A stretch of DNA of 64,000 nucleotides, taken from assembly GCA_020845755.1 (NCBI GenBank), contig JADLFE010000035.1:1-64000 (forward strand), read 5' to 3'. The notes beneath the pieces are model-generated. The model had not been told where the DNA came from. It worked only from the letters and a program-made list of their open reading frames with translations, and ran no database searches. The position numbers were made by a program, and so were the translations under genes. Positions 1 through 10,674 of the stretch are shown here, one piece after another. Every line of letters begins with the position of its first letter. Position 1 is the stretch's first letter. Origin of the DNA: Phycisphaerales bacterium (GTDB taxonomy: Bacteria > Planctomycetota > Phycisphaerae > Phycisphaerales > UBA1924).

Positions 1-4
1 CAGT

Positions 5-688
5 TCACGCGGCGCCCTTCGACGCCGCACGCTTGTGCTTCACAAACTCGATCACGACGGGGATGAGCGAGACCACGATGATCCCGAGCACCACCGCCTC
101 GAAGTGCTTCTTGACGAACTCGATATTCCCGAAGAACCAGCCCGCGCCGCTGCACAGGCCGACCCACAGCACGCCGCCCGTGATGTTGAAGAAGATGAAG
201 CGTGAGTAGTTCATCGCCCCCGCGCCCGCGACGAACGGGCAGAAGGTGCGAACGATCGGCACGAACTGCCCGATCATGACGGCCTTCCCGCCGTAGCGCT
301 CGAAGAACGCGTTGGCCTTGTCCAGGTGCCTGCGGTTGAGCACCCGCTCGATCAGCGTCGGCATCTGCCCGTCCGACAAATCCTTGCGGAACACGCGGGG
401 ACCGACATAGCGCCCGATCCAGTAGTTCGACGTGTTCCCCAGCACCGCGGCCAGGAGCAGAAGCCCCGCCGCCAGCCAAATGTTCATCGATCCACGGGCC
501 GCCAGCGCCCCGACCGTGAACAAGAGCGAATCGCCGGGCAGAAACGGCGTGACCACCAGCCCGGTCTCGCAGAAGACGATCACGAACAGGAGCGCATAGA
601 CCCACGGCCCGTGCTGGGCGATGAACTGATCCAGGAACCCGGGAAGGTCCCGAAGGATCGCGATGAAGTTGTCGAGAAGTTCCTGCAT
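5..688 (-). CDS. DedA family integral membrane protein
   Basis: Predicted inner-membrane protein of the DedA/SNARE-associated family (227 aa; usual length about 200-230), whose members act in membrane lipid homeostasis and undecaprenyl-phosphate or lipid flipping. Several hydrophobic segments are visible. The family acidic residues occur in CETGLVVTPFLPGDSLL (residues about 40-56). The conserved re-entrant loop reads GQFVPIVRTFCPFVAGAG (about 140-157); the position that is usually Arg in G-R-F-x-P-x-x-R is Gln here, while the second Arg is kept. The C-terminus is basic and probably cytoplasmic. The gene ends a few bases inside the window edge and appears complete. It lies 15 bp downstream of the antitoxin-like gene on the same strand, so read-through is possible. 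Family call is firm; substrate unknown. Confidence 0.9.
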   Translation of the reverse strand: MQELLDNFIAILRDLPGFLDQFIAQHGPWVYALLFVIVFCETGLVVTPFLPGDSLLFTVGALAARGSMNIWLAAGLLLLAAVLGNTSNYWIGRYVGPRVFRKDLSDGQMPTLIERVLNRRHLDKANAFFERYGGKAVMIGQFVPIVRTFCPFVAGAGAMNYSRFIFFNITGGVLWVGLCSGAGWFFGNIEFVKKHFEAVVLGIIVVSLIPVVIEFVKHKRAASKGAA

Positions 689-703
689 GCACGGCCGTTT
701 CTC

Positions 704-1063
704 TTACCGCTCGACCTTGGTTTCAGTCTGTGCTCCGCGAGTCTTGCGGAGCGTCTTGAGCATTCCAGAAACATCGGACTCCTTCAGACCAGTTCCCTTG
801 TACCCGCTCGACCGCAGTATCTTCAAAAGGTTGCTCGCCACGCCAGCACGCTTTGATCGTTCGGAGGCCGCACGAGCAAGCAGTGCCTGCACCTCGTCCA
901 GCAACTCCGTGGGAACTCTCACAAGTGCAGTTGAACTATTCACGAACGCTGCTTCCGCCTCCGCCGCTGCTGCTTCGTCGCTCTGCGAATCGTGGTACGC
1001 GATGATGGCCCGCACCTTCTTGGCGTCGAGCCCCCTCGGATATCGGTTTGGGTCTTTCTTCAT
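704..1063 (-). CDS. Putative antitoxin partner of the adjacent toxin-like gene
   Basis: Small soluble 119-residue protein, Ala/Glu-rich in its first half with a basic C-terminal third. Its ATG overlaps the stop of the upstream toxin-like gene by 4 bases (1060-1063), which implies translational coupling, and that is the main evidence for an antitoxin role. The segment STALVRVPTELLDEVQALLA (residues about 44-63) looks like a strand followed by a helix, as in ribbon-helix-helix dimerisation regions, but I cannot assign it to a named antitoxin family. The toxin-first order is shared with brnTA- and higBA-type modules. Alternative: a conserved protein of unknown function in a two-gene operon. Confidence 0.55.
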   Translation of the reverse strand: MKKDPNRYPRGLDAKKVRAIIAYHDSQSDEAAAAEAEAAFVNSSTALVRVPTELLDEVQALLARAASERSKRAGVASNLLKILRSSGYKGTGLKESDVSGMLKTLRKTRGAQTETKVER

Positions 1064-1347
1064 CGCTTGCCTCTCCGCTTCATTCGGCGCTTGAAGGCTG
1101 CCAAGTCCTTGCCCTTGAGTCGATACGCCGTGATCACAAACACTTCGTCATGCTCTTCGATCAGACGATAGATGACCTTCAGGTACATTCCTGCTCTCGT
1201 CTGGCCATACGCGGCTCGCGCCCCTGATTGAGTGGCGAAATCCTGTCCTGGCCGCTCAAGCACCTCCACGCATTCACGAGTGGTGATTCCATGGTTTTCG
1301 ACATGCGGCCGATCTGTCTCGTCATCGATATAGAAGCGAATGAGCAT
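1060..1347 (-). CDS. BrnT/DUF4258-like putative RNase toxin
   Basis: Compact 95-aa protein resembling the DUF4258/BrnT group of small RelE-fold toxins. Features that fit are HVENHGITTRECVEVLERP near the N-terminus (residues about 15-33), a GQT-R-x-G-x-x-L-K-V-I-Y strand in the middle, VFVITAYRL (about 70-78), and a strongly basic tail KRRMKRRGKR. Proteins of this fold act on translated or free mRNA and are held in check by a co-expressed partner. It overlaps the downstream antitoxin-like gene by 4 bases and starts 58 bp from the end of groEL on the same strand. The family call rests on motif spacing and size rather than on an alignment, so it is moderate. Confidence 0.6.
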   Translation of the reverse strand: MLIRFYIDDETDRPHVENHGITTRECVEVLERPGQDFATQSGARAAYGQTRAGMYLKVIYRLIEEHDEVFVITAYRLKGKDLAAFKRRMKRRGKR

Positions 1348-1405
1348 GTGCCGTCATCCATCCTCGTAGAGACAAAGACACCGGTCCGATCGCAGAAGTC
1401 ACTGA

Positions 1406-3458
<2,053 letters not shown>

Positions 3459-3857
3459 ATGTCCAATTTCCTGGCCACATCAGATCTCTCGTCGTACCTG
3501 CCCATCTTCCTTGTGACGCTTATGGCGGCGGGGTTTGCGATCGCAAACTTCTTCATCACCATGATCCTGGGACCCAAGCGCGACGGGAAGGTGAAGGGCG
3601 AGACCTACGAGAGCGGCATGGTGCCTATGGGCACGGCCCGCAAGCGTTTCAACGTGCGGTTCTATCTGATCGCGATGGTCTTCCTCGTTTTCGATGTCGA
3701 GATCATCTTCCTCTATCCGTGGGCCACCACGTTCCCGAACTTGGCGCACGGCGATTCGAACGCGATCATCTGGCTCTCGCGCATCTTCTTCTTCCTGCTG
3801 ACCACGGTGGTCGCATACGTCTACGGATATCGCAAGGGCGTCTTCAAGTTCGACTGA
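3459..3857 (+). CDS. nuoA: NADH-quinone oxidoreductase subunit A
   Basis: 132-aa small membrane subunit of respiratory complex I (three transmembrane helices; the usual length is about 120-140). The signature of the family is visible: TYESGMVPMGTARKRFNVRF (residues about 45-64) followed by YLIAMVFLVFDVEIIFLYPW, with the conserved Glu and Asp in the second helix. The ATG was chosen because it starts just before the first hydrophobic helix; an in-frame GTG 39 bases upstream adds only Gly/Ser-rich residues. It is unusual that no other nuo gene follows: the next gene is an unrelated EAL protein, and the previous gene is divergent groEL. The family call is secure. Confidence 0.95.
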   Translation: MSNFLATSDLSSYLPIFLVTLMAAGFAIANFFITMILGPKRDGKVKGETYESGMVPMGTARKRFNVRFYLIAMVFLVFDVEIIFLYPWATTFPNLAHGDSNAIIWLSRIFFFLLTTVVAYVYGYRKGVFKFD

Positions 3858-3873
3858 AGCCAGCGGTTCGGTG

Positions 3874-3893
3874 GGTCCGCGAACCTGCGGACC
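3874..3893 (+). terminator. Hairpin after nuoA
   Basis: A perfect 7-bp inverted repeat, GGTCCGC - GAACCT - GCGGACC, begins 17 bases after the nuoA stop. No U-run follows, so it is a weak or factor-dependent terminator, or an mRNA-stabilising hairpin. Confidence 0.35.
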
Positions 3894-3960
3894 GCGTACT
3901 GGGAACCCCTCGCGCCGAGCCCTGAGATTCGATAACACACAGATATACGCGCGTCACAAT

Positions 3961-3975
3961 CCGCAATGGTTGCGG
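3961..3975. promoter_or_regulatory. Perfect inverted repeat upstream of the EAL gene
   Basis: The sequence CCGCAA-TGG-TTGCGG is a perfect 6-bp-arm palindrome about 100 bases upstream of the EAL-protein start. No T-run follows it. A TTGACA hexamer lies just downstream at 4001-4006, but the matching -10 position is poor. The repeat could be an operator for a transcription factor controlling the cyclic-di-GMP gene. Confidence 0.35.
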
Positions 3976-4076
3976 CCTATGCACGGTGAACACCTTTCTC
4001 TTGACACCGCAAGTCCGGGTTCGTCCTGCGTTTGCCGATGACATCTCCGCACACGAGGCCGCGTGTCGGAGATTTG

Positions 4077-5852
4077 ATGGCAGAAGCAGGTTCCATCCCG
4101 TCGGTGCCCACGCACCCGTTCCCCATCAACACGGGGAATACGACAGCGGCGTTCCAGCCGATCGTCGACGCAACCATGGGCACCATCGCCGGCTTCGAGG
4201 CGCTCACCCGCCCCGGCCCCGGAAATCCGTTCGCCAATCCCGGCCAACTCTTCGACTGGGCCGAGAAGAACCACGTCCTCTGGGAGACCGAGGAGATCAC
4301 TCGGGCGGTGTCGCTCGATGCGGCCGCACAATGGCCGGCGGGCGTGCAGCTCTTCCTGAATAACTCGCCGCAGGTCTTTGCCGATCCCCGTTTCGCCGAC
4401 GCACTTCTGGAGAGCGTGCGTCGGACGCCGGGGCTGACGCCCAGCCGCATCGTGCTGGAGATCACCGAGCGATCGGATCAGCAGCACGTCGAGGGGCTCG
4501 AGCAGCAACTTCGCAAGTTGCGCGAGGCCGGGTTCCAGATCGCGATCGATGACGTCGGGGCCGGCACGAGCGGCCTGAACCGCATCATGGCCCTCCGCCC
4601 CGACTGGCTCAAGATCGATCGCGAACTCGTCAGCGGAATCGATCAGGACCGCGTGAAGCAGAATCTCATGCGGTTCTTTGTTCACTTCGCGCGCCTCTCG
4701 GGGGTACGCCTCATCGCCGAGGGCATCGAGCGCCGCGAGGAACTCGTCACGCTCATCGAACTGGGCGTCACCTATGCCCAGGGCTTCTATCTCGGGAGGC
4801 CCGGCTCGCGCGAGCAAACGCTCGATCCATCGCTCGGCGACTGGCTGCGCGAACAGTGGCGCGACGCCGCGTCGGAACGATTCCGCGACCCGCGCCGCAC
4901 GCGCGTCGTTCGCCTCGCCAAGCAGGCCATGACCGTGGCGTCCATCTCGCCGGTACGCGAGGTTGCCAGCCAGTTCCTGCGGCAGCCGTCACTCTTCGGC
5001 ATCGCGGTGCTCGACGGCGGGCGCTTCGTCGGATGGTGTGAGCGCGACCAGGTGCTCCGCGCCGCGGGCGACCTTCGCGCATCGCAACCCATCGGATTCC
5101 TGGTCTCGGCGGACTCGATCACGGCGACGGGGGAGACGGCCGTGATCGAGGCCCTGGACCTGGTGCTCTCGCGCGACGACCGCTCGCTGGGGCGCCCGCT
5201 CGTGATCGTCGACGAGGGACGCGTCGCGGGCATCGTCCTGATGCGCGACCTGCTCCACGCCGTTGCGGACGTTGCCACAGCCTCGCAATCGCGCCTGGCC
5301 CCTGTCACGGGGCTCCCGGGACGCGTCAGGGCCGACGAGCACGTCCGCACGCTGATCGCCCAGCATGGCACGCCGCCGATGGATGCCGCGCTGGTCGATC
5401 TCAGGAACTTCCAGCAGTACAACTCGCGATTCGGATTTGACTTGGGTGATCAATTGCTCCGGCGCGTCATGACCATGCTGCAACTCCTGGTCACCAAGGG
5501 CGAGCCCGACATGTTCATGGCGCACCTGGGCGACGATCGGTTCCTCATCACCGCGCCGACGGGGCGTCTGGCGCGGCGTCTGCCCATCCTGCTCCAACAG
5601 TTCGACCGCGAACTCGACACGACCGGCGCCTCGCTGGCGCCCACCACGGCTGGCACGATCGCGCCAGACTCAACCAGCGTCGGTCTGCGCGCGGTGCTCT
5701 TCCCCTCGCCATTCGGCCACATCGAATCCCCGCGCGACCTCATTCAGGCGGCGCTCCTGGCCCGCACCGGCCGCCCGACGGAGTTCGGGCATTCGGTTCT
5801 CATCAGCGCCGACGTGAAGACCACGGGCTCCGACACGCGCCGCAGCGCGTGA
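4077..5852 (+). CDS. EAL-domain cyclic-di-GMP phosphodiesterase with CBS pair and degenerate GGDEF
   Basis: 591-aa cytoplasmic signalling protein. The N-terminal EAL domain (residues about 20-260) keeps the catalytic set: GFEALTR (EAL at 41-43), LFLNNSPQ, VLEITER, AIDDVGAG, LKID, LIAEGIE and AQGFYLGRP, so hydrolysis of c-di-GMP to pGpG is expected. The middle region (about 275-425) has the strand/helix pattern and spacing of a CBS pair, a nucleotide-sensing module. The C-terminal region (about 430-585) has the layout of a GGDEF domain (VTGLPGR, then a central helix) but the active loop reads LGDDRF, so cyclase activity is unlikely and a regulatory role is probable. The ATG at 4077 has GGAG 6 bases upstream; a TTG 45 bases earlier in frame is less likely. 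Confidence 0.88.
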   Translation: MAEAGSIPSVPTHPFPINTGNTTAAFQPIVDATMGTIAGFEALTRPGPGNPFANPGQLFDWAEKNHVLWETEEITRAVSLDAAAQWPAGVQLFLNNSPQVFADPRFADALLESVRRTPGLTPSRIVLEITERSDQQHVEGLEQQLRKLREAGFQIAIDDVGAGTSGLNRIMALRPDWLKIDRELVSGIDQDRVKQNLMRFFVHFARLSGVRLIAEGIERREELVTLIELGVTYAQGFYLGRPGSREQTLDPSLGDWLREQWRDAASERFRDPRRTRVVRLAKQAMTVASISPVREVASQFLRQPSLFGIAVLDGGRFVGWCERDQVLRAAGDLRASQPIGFLVSADSITATGETAVIEALDLVLSRDDRSLGRPLVIVDEGRVAGIVLMRDLLHAVADVATASQSRLAPVTGLPGRVRADEHVRTLIAQHGTPPMDAALVDLRNFQQYNSRFGFDLGDQLLRRVMTMLQLLVTKGEPDMFMAHLGDDRFLITAPTGRLARRLPILLQQFDRELDTTGASLAPTTAGTIAPDSTSVGLRAVLFPSPFGHIESPRDLIQAALLARTGRPTEFGHSVLISADVKTTGSDTRRSA

Positions 5853-5933
5853 CATCCGCGTGTTCTTCGCACAGCGGTAGGACTCGACCGCGTCTGGGAA
5901 CGCGCTCCCCGCCCTCCACCTACGATGTGACGC

Positions 5934-6374
5934 GTGCCGAACTCGTCACCACCCCGGATTTCGATGGTCCATCGGCTCACCGCTGCCCTGGTGGCGATGT
6001 CGCTTCTTGGGTTGCTCCTCACCGCGACATGGCTGAGACCCGCTGCCGCCGGGCACGGAACCCACACGCAACTTGGCATGCTCCAATGCGGTTGGGTGGC
6101 CGCGTTCGGAAGGCCCTGCCCCACCTGCGGCATGACAACCGCATTCACGCACGCGGCGCACGGGAACATCGCCCGCTCATTCGCCGTCCAACCGATGGGG
6201 GCGGTCTTGGCGATCGCCTCGGCGGCGGGGATCTGGGGCGCCTTCCATGCCGCGTTCTTCGCCTCACGCGTGGGATCCATCGCTGGCGGCCTGCTTTCAC
6301 CGCGGGTATTGTGGTGGATCGCCGGTGCAACCTTGGCGGCGTGGGCATACAAACTCTGGACCTGGCCGACCTGA
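5934..6374 (+). CDS. DUF2752 family membrane protein
   Basis: 146-aa small membrane protein with about three hydrophobic helices. The DUF2752 hallmark PCPTCGMTTAFTHAAHG (residues about 62-78), with its paired cysteines, follows the first helix; the function of the family is unknown. Translation may begin at the GTG at 5934 or at ATG 5964 (MVHRLTAALVAM), which starts directly before the first helix; both are compatible. It ends 39 bp before the lipoprotein gene on the same strand, with no visible terminator, so co-transcription is plausible. Confidence 0.75.
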   Translation: MPNSSPPRISMVHRLTAALVAMSLLGLLLTATWLRPAAAGHGTHTQLGMLQCGWVAAFGRPCPTCGMTTAFTHAAHGNIARSFAVQPMGAVLAIASAAGIWGAFHAAFFASRVGSIAGGLLSPRVLWWIAGATLAAWAYKLWTWPT

Positions 6375-6413
6375 TCCCGGGCCGTTGGCGTCCCCGGGCG
6401 CGAGCAAAGGCTG

Positions 6414-7082
6414 ATGATGACTCGATCTCGAAACCGACGTTGGACAGTGCTCTCCGCCCTGATGTTGGCCGCGTCGATGACGGGCTGTGAGCTCTTCGGC
6501 GTGGTCGGTACCATTTACGAAGAGAATGCAGACCACCTCGTCAAGTCGCAGTATGAAGGTCTGAAAGGGAAGACGTACGCGGTGCTGGTCGTGAGCGATC
6601 GGGGTATCGAGGCGGATTTCCCGGGTTTGACCGCCGAGATCACGGCCCGCATCAACGATCGCCTGGCCGACCCCGCCAACGCCACGGGCGCCACGGGACA
6701 CATCGAGTCCAAGGCGCTGCTGAAGTATTTCTTCAACCACCCCGAAACCACGACCAAACCCGGCGGCAAACTCGCCGAGGAACTGGGCGTTGATCGCATC
6801 ATCCGAGTCGATCTCTACGAGTTCCGCATCAACGACCCGGGCAACCAATACGTGTGGGACGGCGTCTCTGCGGCGACGGTCGGCGTGATCGAGCGCGAGT
6901 CCATCACGCCCGACGAATACGCCTTCCGCTCGACCACGCGCGTCACCTTCCCCGATAAGTCCGGCATCACCCAGTCCGACATCTCCGGGCAGGTCGTCAT
7001 GTCCGCGCTCGTGAAACGCATCACCGACCGCGTCACATGGCTTTTCCACGATCATCAAGAACCGATCAAGATCACGTACTGA
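6414..7082 (+). CDS. Predicted lipoprotein (LpoB/CsgG-like alpha/beta fold, tentative)
   Basis: 222-aa exported protein. Basic N-terminus, hydrophobic core LSALMLAASMTGC and lipobox ending at Cys 25 predict a lipid anchor. The mature region has alternating strands and helices: YAVLVVSDRG, a helix through the TAEITARINDRL segment, then AEELGVDRIIRVDLYEFRI (about 122-140). That last pattern, a helix followed by a strand in which the protein name is 'found' as a multimer component, is typical of LpoB/CsgG-related or GNA1162-like lipoproteins, but I cannot confirm the family. It is followed 47 bp downstream by a second lipoprotein with the same layout. Possible envelope-assembly role; inference only. 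Confidence 0.6.
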   Translation: MMTRSRNRRWTVLSALMLAASMTGCELFGVVGTIYEENADHLVKSQYEGLKGKTYAVLVVSDRGIEADFPGLTAEITARINDRLADPANATGATGHIESKALLKYFFNHPETTTKPGGKLAEELGVDRIIRVDLYEFRINDPGNQYVWDGVSAATVGVIERESITPDEYAFRSTTRVTFPDKSGITQSDISGQVVMSALVKRITDRVTWLFHDHQEPIKITY

Positions 7083-7129
7083 CGCGCCGCGGAACGACAC
7101 GCAACGCTCATCGAAGGGCCGAATCCCGC

Positions 7130-7822
7130 ATGACCACACGATCCACGTCGATCCTCCGCACCGAGCGCGCGCGCCGCCTGGCCATCGGCACCCTGGCGGC
7201 CCTTTCGCTCTCAGCCCCCCTCCTCTCGGGAGGGTGCAACATCGTCGCCGCCGGTTTCCTCCTCGTTCACGGCCCACCGCGCATCGAGGCCCGCCATGAA
7301 CTGCAGAAGGAACGCTCCACGATCATCTTCGTGGATGATCGGGCTAACCAACTGCCCACGCGCGCCCTGCGAGACGTGATCGCCCGCTCGGCCCAGGAGA
7401 CGCTCCTCGCGGAGGGCGCGCTCAGCAACGTGATCGACTGCAAAGCCGCCTTCAGCGCCGTCGCTTCCGAAAAATCGAGCGAGCCGATGGACCTGGTCGC
7501 CCTGGCCAAGGCCGTGAAGGCCGAGGTGCTCGTGTACGCGGCCATCGAGTCGTTCACACTCTCTCAGGACGGCGGGAGTGTCTCTCCGAGCATCTCCATG
7601 CGCGTCAAGGTCATGGACGCGGCGCTCGCCAAGCGCGTGTGGCCGGAGGAGAAGACCGGCTCGTCGGTCGTTTCCACAAGCCGCACCGGTCAGGGCTTCA
7701 CGCCAACCAGCCAGTCCGACATGGCGAAAATGGAGCAGGAAGCAGCCAAGCAGGCGGGTGTCGCGCTCGCCCAGGTCTTCTTCAGCCACGAGCGCGATTC
7801 GTCGGGGATCAAGGATCAGTAG
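7130..7822 (+). CDS. Predicted lipoprotein, probable paralogue of the preceding gene
   Basis: 230-aa exported protein with a lipobox (SAPLLSGGC, Cys about 36) after a signal core LAIGTLAALSLSAPLL. The mature part runs STIIFVDDR, helix with ALRDVIARSAQETLL, then VALAKAVKAEVLVYAAIESF, matching the order of elements in the lipoprotein immediately upstream. The start at 7130 was chosen because the signal sequence begins there; a longer reading to 7037 overlaps the upstream gene and adds non-signal residues. It lies 15 bp before the glycosyltransferase-like gene, suggesting one operon that runs to the phosphatase at 9360. Confidence 0.6.
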   Translation: MTTRSTSILRTERARRLAIGTLAALSLSAPLLSGGCNIVAAGFLLVHGPPRIEARHELQKERSTIIFVDDRANQLPTRALRDVIARSAQETLLAEGALSNVIDCKAAFSAVASEKSSEPMDLVALAKAVKAEVLVYAAIESFTLSQDGGSVSPSISMRVKVMDAALAKRVWPEEKTGSSVVSTSRTGQGFTPTSQSDMAKMEQEAAKQAGVALAQVFFSHERDSSGIKDQ

Positions 7823-7837
7823 GCCCGGAGCGACACG

Positions 7838-8818
7838 ATGCGAGTCCTCCACCTGATCGCACCGCCCGACCTCTCTCGCCCCGAACTTGCGCCCGAACGC
7901 AGCGACGCCGCGATACGCATGTGCGCCGAGGTCATCCGCCGAGAGTCGATCCACGACCACAGCCATGGCACTCACGCCGTGATCCTGCTCGGCGGGATCG
8001 GCGTCGAACGGCGCGCTGAGTCGCTCGGGATTTCAAGCACCGATCGTGTTTCGCCGCCCGGCGGGATCGCGGCGCTCGCGTGGCGCGGCGTGCGCCGTCT
8101 CGCGGTCTCCCGAGGCGTCTATGACGTTGTTCAACCCTGGTCGCGCGATCTCATCCGCCTCGCGCACATGATCGGCGTCGGGAGAGTCATCCCTCCGCCG
8201 GAACACCTGGTTTGCACCCCGACAGAACACACCCGCGCCCACACCCGCGCCGCCCTCGGCGTGCATGATGATCGCCCGCTTGTGCTGATGCTCGCGGACC
8301 CGCCCGCGTCCATCGACGTGCGCCAATGCTGGTTTCTCGCGGGGCTCTTCGAGGTCGCGGACTGGCCCGGGCAGGTCATCGTGCCCTCACGCCCGACCTC
8401 TCGCTCGCGCCGGCTCTCGGCGCCGATGGGCCTTGCGCACGCAACGCTGACGGACCTGCCCACCGCGGCGCTCGTCAGCGCGTGCGATCTGGCCGCGATC
8501 CTGCCTCCGTCGCATGGTCCGGTCGCGCCGGAGCACCCCGCGATCGCCGCGTCGATCGAGATGGCGCTGCGTGCCGGACTTCCCGTGCTCACGCCGCCAG
8601 CCTCGCCGCTTGCCGATCGTGTTCGCGCGATCGACCCGGCGCTGGTAGCGCTGTGGAACACAGGCGCCGCGATCTCGACGGCGCTTGGACCGCTGCTCGA
8701 GGACGCCGCGCGCCGGGCCGCGCTGTCGCGTGCGTGCGCCGCCGCCGCCTCGCAGGTTTCGTTCGAGCACGTTTCCCGGGCGTGGCGAGCAACACCGCGC
8801 GTACGCTCTCACGCATGA
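7838..8818 (+). CDS. Glycosyltransferase-like (GT-B) protein
   Basis: 326-aa protein with the overall layout of a GT-B family glycosyltransferase. The C-terminal half contains PLVLMLADPP, a strand-rich Rossmann segment, and IEMALRAGLPVLTPPASPLADRV (written here only in part: ALRAGLPVLTPPASPLADRV), which resembles the donor-binding region of GT4 enzymes where a Glu-rich helix precedes a 'G-x-P-V' strand. Clear donor-site Glu-x7-Glu is not evident, so it may be diverged or inactive. The stop overlaps the start of the phosphatase gene by 4 bases. The pairing with a low-molecular-weight tyrosine phosphatase suggests surface polysaccharide, but no other polysaccharide genes are in the window. Confidence 0.5.
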   Translation: MRVLHLIAPPDLSRPELAPERSDAAIRMCAEVIRRESIHDHSHGTHAVILLGGIGVERRAESLGISSTDRVSPPGGIAALAWRGVRRLAVSRGVYDVVQPWSRDLIRLAHMIGVGRVIPPPEHLVCTPTEHTRAHTRAALGVHDDRPLVLMLADPPASIDVRQCWFLAGLFEVADWPGQVIVPSRPTSRSRRLSAPMGLAHATLTDLPTAALVSACDLAAILPPSHGPVAPEHPAIAASIEMALRAGLPVLTPPASPLADRVRAIDPALVALWNTGAAISTALGPLLEDAARRAALSRACAAAASQVSFEHVSRAWRATPRVRSHA

Positions 8819-9360
8819 ACAGCACGACCGAACCAACTCGCCCCGATCGCATCGGCGTCCTCTTCGTGTGCCTCGGGAATATCTGCCGCTCGCCTCTGGC
8901 GGAAGGGATTTTCATCCATCTCGCACGCGAACGCGGCCTGCTCGATCGCTTCGACATCGACTCCTGCGGAACGGGCGCGTGGCACGTCGGGCACGATGCC
9001 GACAGCCGGTCCATCCGCGTCGCGGCCAAGTACGCCATCACGCTCGCTCACGAGGCTCGCCAACTGGAGCCCCACTCCGATTTCGCGCGATTCCACCTGC
9101 TTCTGCCCATGGACCGCTCCAACATGCGCGGCGTGCTCGCCGCGGGATCACGCTACGCCGTCAATCCGGGACGCGTTCGGCTCATGCGATCATTCGATCC
9201 GACGCACCTTGCAACGGCGGAGATCCCCGAGGTGCCCGATCCATACGAGGGCGCCGACGACGGCTTCGAGCGGGTTTTTCACATGCTGCACCGCGCGTGC
9301 GGCGGCCTGCTCGATCGCCTCTCGACGCCGAACGGCCTCGATTCGATCGTGAATCATTAG
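8815..9360 (+). CDS. Low-molecular-weight protein-tyrosine phosphatase
   Basis: 181-aa cytoplasmic phosphatase that removes phosphate from tyrosine residues, in bacteria often on polysaccharide-assembly kinases. The P-loop C-x5-R is VCLGNICRSPLAEG, with nucleophile Cys 19 and Arg 25, and the general acid is Asp 142 in the loop PDPYEGADDGF. Both are intact. It is slightly longer than the usual 150-160 aa because of a short N-terminal extension. The ATG lies in an ATGA overlap with the upstream glycosyltransferase-like gene. No tyrosine kinase partner is visible nearby. Confidence 0.93.
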   Translation: MNSTTEPTRPDRIGVLFVCLGNICRSPLAEGIFIHLARERGLLDRFDIDSCGTGAWHVGHDADSRSIRVAAKYAITLAHEARQLEPHSDFARFHLLLPMDRSNMRGVLAAGSRYAVNPGRVRLMRSFDPTHLATAEIPEVPDPYEGADDGFERVFHMLHRACGGLLDRLSTPNGLDSIVNH

Positions 9361-9390
9361 CGACGCATCACGCGGCAAAGTAGCGACGCA

Positions 9391-10659
9391 TCACAGCCCC
9401 AGCAGCAGCCGCTGCGGATCTTCGATCGCCTGCTTGATCTTGACGAGAAACTGCACGGCTTCGGCGCCGTCGATGATGCGATGATCGTATGACACGGCCA
9501 GGTACATCATCGGGCGCAGCGCGACCTGCCCGCTCCCAGCCGGATACTCGATCGGGCGATTCTTGATCGCGTGCATGCCCAGGATCGCCGACTGCGGCGG
9601 GTTTAGGATCGGTGTGCTCATCAGGCTGCCGAAGACGCCGCCGTTGGTGATTGTGAACGTGCCGCCCTGCATCTCTTCGAGCGAGAGCTTGCCGTCGCGG
9701 CCTCGCACCGCCAGGTCCTTGATCGCGTTCTCAACGCCCGCGAACGAGAGCGATTCGCAGTTGCGGATGACCGGCACCACGAGGCCCTTGGGCGTGCTCA
9801 CCGCGACCGCGATGTCGCACGACTCGTGCTTCTCGATCATGAGCTGCCCGCCTTCCTCGACGATCGAGGCGTTGACGAGCGGGAACGAGCGGAGGGCGGC
9901 GACCGCGGCCTTCACGAAGAATCCCATGAAGCCCAGGCCGATCCCGTGCTTCTTCTCGAACTCTTCCTTGTGCTGCTTGCGCAGGTCCATCACCGCGCCC
10001 ATATCGACCTCATTGAAGGTCGTGAGCATCGCGGCGGTGTGCTGGGCCTGAACCAGACGCTGCGCGATGCGCTGGCGGATCATCGTCATCTTCTCGCGCG
10101 TCACGCCGCCCGAGCGCGATACGGGTGATGAACTCGCGGAGGGACGCGCGGTGATCGCGGGAGTGCTCGACGCGTGCGTGCCGTTCGTCGCCGGCTTGGC
10201 GGCATGGATCACGTCCTGCTCACGCACGCGACCTCCCGGGCCCGTGCCCTGAACCTTCGAGAGATCAACCTGCAATTGCTCGGCCGTCTTCTTGGCCAGT
10301 GGAGTCGCGCGAACATCGCTCTCGGCGTGCGATGCGGCCACGGGCGCGGGGCTCGATGCCTTTGCGACGGTGGACGCGCCGGCCGCGGCAGCAGGCGTCG
10401 TGACGGGCGCGGCAGCGGGTGCCTCGCTTGGCTCCACACTGCCGACGACAGCGCCAACAGCGACGGTATCGCCTTCCTTGGCGCCGCGCTTCAGGACGCC
10501 GGCCGCGGGCGCGGTCACCGCCAGCGTCACCTTGTCGGTCTCAAGGTCGAGCACTTCCTCGTCGCGTTTGACGAAGTCGCCGTCCTTCTTGCGCCACGCG
10601 GCGATCACGCCCTGCGTCACCGACTCGCCCGCCGAAGGAATCACGATGTCCACCGCCAT
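9391..10659 (-). CDS. sucB: Dihydrolipoyllysine succinyltransferase, E2 of 2-oxoglutarate dehydrogenase
   Basis: 422-aa E2 core of the 2-oxoglutarate dehydrogenase complex, which transfers succinyl from lipoamide to CoA in the TCA cycle. Domains: lipoyl domain at the N-terminus with the lipoyl-Lys in [14 protein letters not shown]; an Ala/Pro-rich linker (about 80-115); a small E1/E3-binding domain ([20 protein letters not shown]); and the acyltransferase domain ending in [16 protein letters not shown] with the catalytic His and Asp. The start at ATG 10659 has GGAG 7 bases upstream; a GTG two codons earlier would have no spacing. It follows sucA by 15 bp and is surely in the same operon. The E3 gene is not in the window. 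Confidence 0.96.
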   Translation of the reverse strand: MAVDIVIPSAGESVTQGVIAAWRKKDGDFVKRDEEVLDLETDKVTLAVTAPAAGVLKRGAKEGDTVAVGAVVGSVEPSEAPAAAPVTTPAAAAGASTVAKASSPAPVAASHAESDVRATPLAKKTAEQLQVDLSKVQGTGPGGRVREQDVIHAAKPATNGTHASSTPAITARPSASSSPVSRSGGVTREKMTMIRQRIAQRLVQAQHTAAMLTTFNEVDMGAVMDLRKQHKEEFEKKHGIGLGFMGFFVKAAVAALRSFPLVNASIVEEGGQLMIEKHESCDIAVAVSTPKGLVVPVIRNCESLSFAGVENAIKDLAVRGRDGKLSLEEMQGGTFTITNGGVFGSLMSTPILNPPQSAILGMHAIKNRPIEYPAGSGQVALRPMMYLAVSYDHRIIDGAEAVQFLVKIKQAIEDPQRLLLGL

Positions 10660-10674
10660 GCTCACGCTCCTGCG

